Shown here one piece after another: positions 55,939 to 64,000 of a stretch of DNA of 64,000 nt. A program made the position numbers and the translations under genes. This DNA comes from Epiperipatus broadwayi. Taxonomy: Eukaryota > Onychophora > Udeonychophora > Euonychophora > Peripatidae. The stretch's first letter is position 1, and each line of letters starts with the position of its first letter. The stretch spans positions 1,260,001 through 1,324,000 of the forward strand of contig JAQFVV010012536.1 of assembly GCA_028023455.1 (NCBI GenBank), written 5' to 3'. The notes below the pieces were generated by a model. The model searched no databases, was not told the DNA's origin, and saw only the letters and a list, made by a program, of their open reading frames with translations.

Positions 55939-56246
55939 GGAGAGAATAATAGATAAAGATTTGAATGCTTTCTGTTATAGCATTTATCATAAATAAATAA
56001 AATAATAATAAAATAAGCTTGTTTAAAAATATTTTCTCTTTATTACATATTGATAATTACAAGCTATATAGGTTATGTGATTTATTACTTGGTTTTATTA
56101 CTATTATATATATATATATATAATATTATATTTAATGTTTTCATGGTTGTATGATGTAAATAAATTAATATTTTTGGGAATAAACCATGTATTATTTTGC
56201 ATTACAATTCGATATTTCGATGGATTAGCAACTATCATTATCAACA

Positions 56247-56780
56247 TTAACTTTTGAAAGAAAAATCATTAGATCTCAAACAATAACAAGACTCAGTGCA
56301 AGATGAAAAATGAGATTCAACTTGAAGTAGTTCAGCATTCACAATATGAGGCTTCTCAAAATGTTTATTTCCCTCAGTTTTTTTACCTGTTAATTTTAAG
56401 TTAATATTAGATAAAATGAGAGGTTTCCACATAGCTGGAATACGTTGTGCTTCATCAACCCTATTTAAACCAGCAGGTCTCTTTAATATTTCAATTGACT
56501 CTCACATGGTTCTTAAATCATATCTTTCCAAATTAGCAAGTATTTTTGCATTGTCAAAATCAGGTTTGTGGCCAATTTCTAAAAAATGGGAAGTAAAAAC
56601 TGATGCGCTAACTTTTTGATTATAAGCATTTCTATGTTTCTTAATTCTGACACTTATTCATCTGTTAGACTGACCCACATAGATTTTTGAGCACTGCAAA
56701 CATGGAATTTCATAAACTTCTTGGTGTTCCAAAAATATTCTGTCTTTAGGTTTATAGAAAAAAATCACCAATTTTTTTGC
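56247..56780 (-). pseudogene. PLE C-terminal region, minus half
   Basis: The 61-codon frame at the left carries WKPLILSNINLKLTGKKTEG and AELLQVESHFSS, found also in the plus half. Upstream the minus reading contains the same nuclease region as the plus half but with stops. Confidence 0.6.
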
Positions 56781-56954
56781 CAGTAGAAAAAGTAGTCTTT
56801 ATATTAAAACAAGATGTCTTCTGCCGATTTTATCAGTAACCCCTTTAATATAAAGGCAAAATCAGTAGAAGACATCTTGTTTTAATATAAAGACTACTTT
56901 TTTTACTGGCAAAAAAAATTGATGATTTTTTCTATAAACCTAAAGATAGAATAT

Positions 56955-57440
56955 TTTTTGAACACCAAGATTATGAAATTCCATGTTTACAGTGCTCAAG
57001 AAGCTATGTGGGTCAGTCTAATAGATGAATAAATGTCAGAATTAAGGAGCATTGAAATGCTTTTAATCAACAAATTAGCACATCAGTTTTTACTTCCCAT
57101 TTTTTAAAAATTGGTCACAAACCAGATTTTGACAATACAAAAATACTTGCTAATTTGGAAAGATATGATTTAAGAACCATGAGAGAGTCAATTGAAAAAT
57201 TTGAGAGACCTGCTGGTTTAAATAGGGCTGATGAAGCACAACATATTCCAGCTATGTGGAAACCTCTCATTTTATCTAATATTAATTTAAAATTAACAGG
57301 TGAAAAAACTGAGGAAAATAAACATTTTGGTATGCCTCATATTGTGAATGCTGAACTACTTCAAGTTGAATCTCATTTTTCATCTCGCACTGAGTAATGT
57401 TATTGTTTGACATATAATGATTTTTCTTTCAAAAGTTAAC
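56955..57440 (+). pseudogene. PLE GIY-YIG nuclease and C-terminal region, plus half
   Basis: Translation gives YEIPCLQC...SYVGQSNR, a GIY-YIG core with the Tyr, two Cys residues (CxxC) and YVGQSNR, then a stop, RIKEH and a block of FTSHFLKIGHKPDFDNTK. An open 80-codon part reads MRESIEKFERPAGLNRADEA, IPAMWKPLILSNINL and ends at a stop. The FNR-D-G/WKP-type blocks are the usual C-terminal signature of PLE proteins. One stop after SNR and the missing RT make it non-functional. Confidence 0.65.
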
Positions 57441-57739
57441 CTTGATAATGGTGGTTTCTAGTCTATCAAAATATCGGATTGTAATGCAAATAATACATGG
57501 TTTTATTCTCAAAAATGTTAATATATATATATCTTCATTTAAAATGCAAATTTATTTATTGATGATTAATATAAATAAAGATCTATTCACATACCAAAAT
57601 ATAAGAGAGTTCTGTTTTTCTAAGATTATACTTATATCCTGCAGTACAGTAATTATTTTAATTTTAAATATTCATTTTTTAGTGATTATAAATTAGCTTT
57701 GAATATATTACACTTATATATATATATATATATAAAATT

Positions 57740-57967
57740 AAGAGCATGCTAATGAGCTCTACACAAGCTTTTTTTATTATGATAAATGCTACTACAAGAG
57801 AAGGCATTCAAATCATCTTTATCTTAGATTGTCCACATCCCCAAACCAGTTTCGACCTATGGGTCTATTCAGTGAGGAGTTGGGACACTAGATTTAAAAA
57901 AACAACTCAAGCTAAGCATTTATCTAAAAGGTATTTGTCAAGAAGAAGATCTGAAACTTTTAGACAT
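57740..57967. repeat. HH-A fragment
   Basis: Forward orientation, from AGAGCATGCTAATGAGCTC through the hammerhead segment to GAAACTTTTAGACAT. Relatives at 55.2 and 58.5 kb. Confidence 0.65.
57838..57878 (-). ncRNA. Hammerhead-like module (HH-A), G8 mutated
   Basis: TCCTCA pairs fully with TGGGGA (one T·G). The core is CTGAATA (G8 to T, normally a catalytic base). Stem II GACC/GGTC with CATA loop is perfect; GAAA is intact. Stem III is ACTGGT and the cleavage-site base is T. Good structure with one disabling change. Confidence 0.55.
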
Positions 57968-58504
57968 CTGCATTTAAAATGCAAATTTATTTATTGATGA
58001 TTAACATAAATAAATATCTATTCACAAACCAAAATATAAGAGTTCTGTTTTTCTAAGATTAAACTTGTATCCTGTGGTATAGTAATTATTATTTTAATTT
58101 TAAATATTCAATTTTTTTAGTGATTATAAATTAGCTTTGAATATATTACACTTATATTAAGAGCTCAAAAGGATTTTATCTCAATAAGTATTAACTTTTC
58201 TTTCATCAAGAACTTTATTACATATGGTGTATATATAGTTTTACAAAGCTATGGACGAATGCAATGATACTTGGGAAACAAAGAGTTCTTAATTACATAT
58301 CAAAATAGCTTTATTTTGTTCTCTTAAATTTCACTAACAAAGACCTACATTTATCTTTGTGTGTATATATATATATAATATACAAATCAATATATATATA
58401 TCAAAATACAGTACAATTTATATAAATTATATTTTTTTAGAAGTACTTTCGACTATACACTTTGTAGTCTTTATCAACTATATATATATGTGTGTGTGTG
58501 TGTG

Positions 58505-59030
58505 TGTTCACTAGATGGAGCTTACCACTAGCTCCAAACAAGCTTTAATTATAAGTGCCAACAGAGACAGAATTCAAAATCTCTATCATACTATCCTCAT
58601 CTCCAGACCAATTGGTTTCAAGCTTAATGGCTCACCTCAACGAAGAGTTAGGATTTCAGAAACTAGATCTAAAACTCCAACTCAGAACACTTATTTAATA
58701 TGTTACTATCAATTTGAAAACTTGAATTTTTCAGACACATTAATGTCTTTAAATCCATCCTTACAAACCAGGTAGCTATATGGGTCTGAACTCAGTTCAG
58801 TTTCACCATATATTAATAGCTAAAGCAATATTACATCATGAAAGCCTTTAAGGGTACACTTATAATAATTAATAAAACAAGTCACAAATTTTGCAACTTG
58901 CCTTTAAACTTGTGCTAAAATGTTCACAAGATGGAGCTTACCACTAGCTCCAAACAAGCTTTAATTATAAGTGCCAACAGAGAAAGAATTCAAAATCTCT
59001 ATCATACTATCCTCATCTCCAGACCAATTT
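58505..59030. repeat. HH-A repeat: forward unit and truncated forward unit
   Basis: 58507-58830 (TTCACTAGATGGAGCTTACC through the hammerhead segment to ATATTACATCATG) is followed by 58921-59028, a second forward copy that stops after CCAGACCAATT, eight bases past the expected cleavage position. On the minus strand the segment at 58600-58645 reads TTGAGGT in place of CTGANGA, with GAAACCAATTGGTC still intact. Confidence 0.7.
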
Positions 59031-59039
59031 TTTATACTG

Positions 59040-60310
59040 AAAGTCAGTATTATATAAAGTTTTTGTATATATGGTGACTGGAAGAGTGGCAAAATTGATG
59101 GAAGAAATAATATAGTGGGAGAAATGCAAGGAGTTTTTTGATTGTATAGGCATATAAGAGGTATTTTATTTGTAGTCACACAACTTACGGATATGAGTAG
59201 GAATACAGGTAGGCAGTTACCTACCTTCTTTATAGATATAGAAAAGGCATATGATAAAGTGAATAGAAATAGATTATGCATACGTTTAATAAATTTGGGA
59301 ATGACTCAAGCTCTAATAAATCTTATTAAGAGATAGTATGAAAATAATTACTGTACATATCAATTAGGAAGTACAGAATTAGTTGGATTTAGAAGTGGGG
59401 TGAGACTAAGGCAGGAATGCCCTATTGTCACCTGTTTTGTTTTTGTCATATTTGAGAGAAATGGACAAAGGAATATAAATACTAGGAAAAATGGTAGAGA
59501 TACCATTAATAGATGGCAAGGAAGTGCATATATTATCAGGTCTTTTATTTGCGGATATCTTTTTGTGCACAGAAAGTAGGGAAGATATGGAAGTTATGCT
59601 GAAGATATATGCAAAAGTGAATAAAAAGATGGGGATTAAATTTAGTGAAAAAAAAATCAAAAGTAATGAAGATAAATGTTGGGGAAAGAAAAGAGAATGA
59701 ATTTTTATTGGGGGATATAAAGTTAAATGTATTGAATAGGTATAACTATTTGGGAATCATCTTAAGTAATCAGAAAAATTGTGTGGATAAATGGAAGAAA
59801 AGAAAGGGACTGATAAAGAAATTAACAGTGTTTTCTTATAATAAATATGATGTAGCAAGAATTGTATGGAAGGGAGTGGCAGTAGCAGAGTTAACTTGTG
59901 TGCAACAATGTGTTATATGTTAGTAAAGGGGTGTTACATTACTTAGAAAAAAATAGAAAGAGAAGTAGGAAGACATGCATCAGATGCAGATGTGTATATA
60001 GCAAATGAGCCAATTCAAGGAGAAATGGGATAATCAGGTTTTTATATGAGAGATGCAAAAAGCAAAATAAAAATATTCGATAGATTGCGATTTATGGATA
60101 GTAAGAGAAGAGTCAATATAGTATTTAATTGGGTTATGAGTAAAGGACAAGCAACAAGATGGGTTCGAAAAGTAGTAAGGTACACAGAAGATTTGGATAA
60201 AGACTTTTACTTGTACAAAAAATGGGATGATTCAGTTAAGAGAATTGTTGAGTGTTATAATAGCAAAGAATGGAATAAAAGAATAGATGCATTAAGAAAT
60301 AAAAAATAGA
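59040..60310 (+). pseudogene. Non-LTR retrotransposon reverse transcriptase, broken
   Basis: Read over three frames. TFFIDIEKAYDKVNRNRLC is the RT block with the first catalytic Asp; GLRQECP-like sequence replaces the GLRQGCP/SPVLF block. SGLLFADIFLCTESREDME contains FAD-I where the FADD/YADD pair is expected, so the second Asp is lost. NEFLLGDIKLNVLNRYNYLG and LSNQKNCVDKWKKRK are the usual YLG block. Further down, SKIKIFDRLRFMDSKRRVNI and YKKWDDSVKRIVECYN are a conserved C-terminal region. Frameshifts at about 59.33, 59.49, 59.65 and 59.93 kb. A third LINE family, distinct from those at 10 and 14 kb; its clade is not determined. Confidence 0.75.
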
Positions 60311-60314
60311 GCGC

Positions 60315-61855
60315 TCGAAAGATGGAGAACTAGTACGGAGAGTAAAAAGAGTTTATATATATATGGAAGTAAACAGAATATCAGGCATGAGTTAATTTAT
60401 AATAACAGAAAGGAAAGTAGTTTACCGTTTAAATAACTAATGGTGCTGCTGCGATCAATTTTCATAATATTGTTCTTCCACTTTTTATTTATAAAGATTT
60501 TTCATTCTACTTGCCCTTCCAATGATAGTGCTCTTAGAGAGAAATATATGTTCTTTTCAAATCCACTATCTCTTTACCTTTTCTTCTAATTGCCCAAAGA
60601 CCAATCATAAGTTTCTTTTCATTTCATCAAACTCTTTTTTATTTGAAGATGATTTAAAGTTGTAGATAGTTAAATAAAAACCTATCGTCAAGTTATGTGG
60701 TGATACTTAGTTAAGTCTTTCCTATATTTCTTACAATCTTTGTCTTACTGTGCATTTAAAGAGCAGCAAGTTTGATTGTTTTAACCCAATTTTATCACGC
60801 ATTTCAGTGCTTTCTCTAATCATTACAAATGTATGTATGTGAGCACATCCAATTAAGTGACATCCTAAAAAAAATTTTTTACCATTTTTTTTTCATTTAA
60901 TGCCCAAGATTGGAAAAGCGATTAATATTTTACCCTACTTACATACCATAATCTTACAAATCAAAATTAATCAATCTTTGTCATCAGATACTGCATGTGT
61001 TTTATCTGTTTTTCACACAACTATAATATAAAAAGCTCCCCACTTTTCACTACCATTTTACCCACTTAAAAGGTTCAAATATTGTGTTGATGTTGGTATC
61101 TTCAAAACAGACATAACTGATGCAATTCTCACTATGGATCTCAACATTTTGTAAATTCTTTTGACCTCTCTACTGCAAGTATCAATGCAACTTCTTGGAC
61201 AATCTGAATTCAAGTTAATTGCTGTGATGATGTAAAACGATTTACTCTGCTGTAGATGGAAAAAAATAAAATAAGGAATGAGGATTGTGTGGTGATATTA
61301 TGAATTGTTGGATTACTTATGGTGCTACTTGTCAAAAACTACAATGTCCATTTGAAATTTTTTTATAAAAGTTGCAACAGTTGGAAATAAACTTGTTATG
61401 GTTTGGAATTAAATATAATGATGAGTGATAGAGAAGAAAATTGGTTTTTGTATTCATCATTAAAATTGTAGATTGCTGTTTTGTTTACAAATATTTTGCT
61501 CTTATATATTTATCCAACTTTATTGAAGAAGAAAACAGTAATTGGCTAAGTATTTTGGAATTGATCATTGTGAGAAAAAATATTATGCACTAAATTCTCT
61601 GCTAACATAAACAATGTGTCCTCATGAAAAGTGATTGCTTCTCTCTTCATACTCTCTGCATCATCATCTCAGAATATGCACATGTTAAAGAGTGATTCAA
61701 TTTAGTTATTCATCACAAAATTTCAGGACGTTGACATATCTGGATCATTTGAGTTACAACATGAAATGTGACTATTTGTTTTGTACCTTAGCCCATTGTG
61801 GACTAATGTGATAGCATTAAATTTTATTTTAGATTGGGATGACAGCAAAGTCTTT
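60315..61855. other. No gene seen
   Basis: Follows the LINE; 60.31-60.43 kb may be its 3' UTR. The rest has only chance frames. The 67-codon minus-strand frame at 61.8 kb overlaps an HH-B end. Confidence 0.4.
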
Positions 61856-61859
61856 ATAT

Positions 61860-62000
61860 CTCCGTAATCAATGGATGCACAAATCTTGTGAATCCATTGA
61901 TTCTTAATACTTGCACTGGGTGTCACTACTGTATGAAGAGTTTGCTACCATGTACAGCTTATGTAAGCAGAGGAAATAGTGATCATGTGATAAATTGGGG
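61860..62000. repeat. HH-B end fragment
   Basis: GTAATCAATGGATGCACAAATC, TGCACTGGGTGTCACTACTGTATG and AGTGATCATGTGATA match the inverted end of HH-B. No hammerhead segment. Confidence 0.55.
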
Positions 62001-62539
62001 AAACCTGATGCCAAAACATTTTAAATAATGCAAACTATGTGTGAAAGTGAAACCATCAGTCACAAGAATATTGTCATGTGGTGTTCATGATTTTGTGCAT
62101 GAAGGAGAGAGCATTAGAGATGGTCTACCATATGATATAACTCATAATCTAGATATACTAACATCTTAAATTTTTTGTGTTAGATAGCAAAACTATGTTA
62201 CCATGTAATACATGTGGGTTTACCTAAGATGCTGCAACCCACTTGAAGAGAGAACCAGTCACCTTTTTAGTAGTTCATAGTGCATATTTAGCTTTCACTC
62301 AAGTTTTAGATTTAGAATGAGAACTTAAAAGAATAATAATTTGAAAAATGGGTACAGTTGTTTGGAATATGTATTGAAACTGTCAATAGCTGTTATTACT
62401 TTTATATTAGTTGAACACTGTTTTGCTTTCCCTTAAATTTTTATATTTCAAAAACTTTTTTTTGTCTCAAAACTAGCCTTTCAATTTATTTTAAAATAAA
62501 TAAATAAATAATTTGTTTATACATGAGCATGAGTAGGAT

Positions 62540-62735
62540 TATGTCATTAAAAAGATGGCAAAAAAGGACAACTCAATTATTAAACTTCATCTCAAGAAAT
62601 TATGAATGGCATAGAAAATATCTATATATGAAGTAGATGGATGACTTGTGAAAAAAGATGCTATACATCAGGAAACTAAATTAAAGTTGAAGAGACATTC
62701 ATTCTGAACTTGTGTGATCATGATTGAAAATCATG
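62540..62735 (+). pseudogene. Non-LTR retrotransposon 3' fragment (10-kb family)
   Basis: ATCTCAAGAAATTATGAATGG, a TGAAGTAGATGGATGA block, GGAAACTAAATTAAAGTTG and CATTCATTCTGAACTTG follow the same order as in the 10-kb copy, much diverged. Confidence 0.45.
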
Positions 62736-62739
62736 CATG

Positions 62740-63345
62740 TAAATAACCATTTTAATGGTGTTTTTCTATGTATTTTTTAAATAACTTTTAGCTGTGATGT
62801 AAGCAGGTAAAGAACCAATTGAAGATTGGCTTCTAATCAAGACAATAGAATATTATAATCAAAATAGTGATATTGATTTCCACTGAGGTACTTAGAGCAA
62901 TATCTTAAATTTTATTAAGAAGTAGTATTTAAAGCTTCATCATAAAGTAATGAAGTCTCTTAATAATAAGATATTGCTAACTTTTTAAAGTCCAAATTGC
63001 ATTTATTCATCATATTAAAATATATTACTAATATCTTCTCTAGAAAATATATATACATATATAAAAATAAATAAGAAGGGTTTTATAGATCAATTGTAGT
63101 ACTTGATATGACTTTGGCTTCGATTTAGGCCAAGTAAAGTCGAAAATTTTGACATTTTATTTAGACTTGGTATCTCCCCCCCCCTTACCCTAAAGAATAT
63201 AGCCTATTTGAAACCTATTAAAACATTTTTTTATTAGGCAGTAAATTGGTATCTAATTATTCCTAAGTAGAGATAAAAATAAACATAAAAAAACAACATT
63301 CAAACCTTCACCACGTGTTAATTTGCAATCCTTCTTGTAATACTT
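62740..63345. other. No gene seen
   Basis: AT-rich, with a poly-C run of about nine near 63177. No recognisable feature. Confidence 0.5.
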
Positions 63346-63354
63346 TCTATTTCA

Positions 63355-63840
63355 TTAGAGACTATACTCTCCATTCAATAGCGCCACTCAATGCAAGCCA
63401 TAGCAAACAATGGATGTAAAAAGGTTTGTGCATAAAATCCCTATCTAGTGCCTACTCATCCAATATCCCTGGATTCGTTTCTAGCTTATGGCTAATGAGC
63501 TTGAATTGAAAACATTATTGTGTTTTCATTTTGGACTCAAAGCTTTATAGTTAACTAATAACTGAAAACATGGCTGCTGGAGGATTCCATTAGATTCTAA
63601 GATTTAGGTGCAGTACTCTCAGATCCAAGAATTGTAACTGATGAAAATCACAAGATAGAAAGTAGTCTAGGGATAATGGATAAGTTGGCACTAGATGGGG
63701 ATTTTATGCACAAACCTTCTTGCATCCATTGATTACTCTGGTTTGCACTGAGTGGCACTACTGTATGGAGATTTTAGCCTCTGTGTAAATTAGCTTGTGT
63801 AAGCTTAAAGAATGGTGATCATGTGACGTTTAATGGTTTA
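63355..63840. repeat. HH-B repeat, forward then inverted
   Basis: Forward part with TACTCTCCATTCAATAGCGCC, AAATCCCTATCTAGTGCCTA and TGGATTCGTTTCTAGC. A different segment follows (GAAAACATTATTGTGTTTTC, GGCTGCTGGAGGATTCCATT), then the plus-strand hammerhead segment and the inverted end to GGTGATCATGTGACGTTTAA. It resembles the pairing of parts at 6.4-7.0 kb. Confidence 0.65.
63631..63680 (+). ncRNA. Hammerhead-like module (HH-B), weak stem II
   Basis: CTGATGA and GAAA are intact; stem II is reduced to ATC...GAT with ACAA loop, stem III is AGTAGT and the cleavage base C. Stem I pairs poorly. Confidence 0.4.
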
Positions 63841-63844
63841 ATTT

Positions 63845-64000
63845 TTTTTTCATTATTATTGTAAAAGCTACTACAAGAAATCATTTTCCTTTCAGTAAAC
63901 CATTTAAAGACAGCTATAATGATCTTCAGCTATACAAGGTTTGTAACTGTGGAAAACGCTTGAGTTTAAGATCCATAGACTGTTGCCCCATTCGAATACC
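63845..64000. other. Right edge, no gene seen
   Basis: Short stretch with somewhat higher CpG (AAAACGCTTGAG); too short to judge. Confidence 0.4.

Larger units (their letters stand above)
55140..56130. repeat. HH-A repeat cluster: forward, partial forward, inverted
   Basis: Forward unit (55160-55450) with AAGCATTCAAATCTTTATCT, the hammerhead segment and ATATGGGTCTGAATTAAACTC. A partial forward unit (55550-55674) is cut in the hammerhead segment just after GACCAGTTTT. The inverted unit (55690-56090) mirrors the first, from GGCTATATTAAATTGC to TTTATTACATATTGATAATT. The flanks include AAATAAGCTTGTTT words on both sides. Confidence 0.75.
56190..57500. mobile_element. Palindromic Penelope-like element, two 3' halves head to head
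   Basis: A minus-strand 3' half (56190-56830) and a plus-strand 3' half (56845-57500) meet near 56840, where AACAAGATGTCTTCTGC is mirrored by GAAGACATCTTG. Both run from the end of the RT linker through the nuclease and beyond to the shared tail ATACATGGTTTATTC. The 5' halves with the RT core are missing from both. Confidence 0.75.
57535..58160. repeat. Duplicated 185-base flank around an HH-A fragment
   Basis: 57535-57720 (ATTTAAAATGCAAATTTATT to TTGAATATATTACACTTATA) is repeated in direct orientation at 57968-58158 with few changes. Between the copies lie an (AT)n tract and the HH-A fragment 57740-57967. Confidence 0.75.

Noticed and set aside
58430-58485. GACTA...TAGTC next to GAAAG on the minus strand near a microsatellite
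   Set aside because: The core reads TTGATAA with an extra base before stem II. Similar to the 12.8-kb case and too weak to call.

Overview
The window is about 64 kb of AT-rich metazoan nuclear DNA with no recognisable complete host gene. Long low-complexity stretches, a GATA microsatellite, tRNA-derived SINEs, broken non-LTR retrotransposons, a hAT remnant and many Penelope-like (PLE) pieces indicate an invertebrate. A lophotrochozoan such as a mollusc or cephalopod fits the repeat mix, but that is an inference. No bacterial features (operons, ribosome binding sites, CRISPR) are present. Almost every open frame of 60-130 codons is either chance or part of a decayed mobile element.

Layout. 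1-5 kb: AT-rich sequence, an inverted-repeat element (3.9-4.5 kb) and a (GATA)n tract. 5-9 kb: SINEs, foldback elements and a long-TIR MITE. 10-15 kb: two non-LTR remnants and a 530-bp palindrome. 15-24 kb: mostly unique AT-rich DNA with a few repeats. 24-32 kb: several hammerhead-bearing foldback repeats. 31.8-34.9 kb: a complete gag-only LTR retrotransposon with both LTRs, a target-site duplication and a SINE in its 3' LTR. 35-42 kb: MITEs, a TA-flanked TIR element, a LINE ORF1-like remnant and a 125-bp tandem pair. 42-49 kb: further hammerhead repeats, a hAT remnant, a PLE endonuclease fragment and a tandem hammerhead array. 49-54 kb: two PLE copies head to head, one split by a 0.9-kb insertion at TTAA. 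55-59 kb: more hammerhead repeats around a second palindromic PLE. 59-60.4 kb: a LINE reverse-transcriptase pseudogene. 61-64 kb: short repeats.

Main result. Four sequence-distinct repeat families (called HH-A to HH-D here) each contain a type I hammerhead ribozyme-like module: a CTGANGA core, stem II, GAAA, a very short and often self-complementary stem III, then a cleavage-site nucleotide and a stem I strand that pairs with the bases before CTGANGA. Type I hammerheads with minimal stem III are known from PLE terminal repeats (pLTRs), and coding remnants of PLE reverse transcriptase and GIY-YIG endonuclease lie in the same window. Several of these repeats share one layout: a forward copy, a truncated forward copy, then an inverted copy. 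At 47.7-48.5 kb three hammerhead units lie in tandem, the arrangement from which RNA monomers or circles could be released. All family assignments come from reading the sequence; no search or folding program was run.
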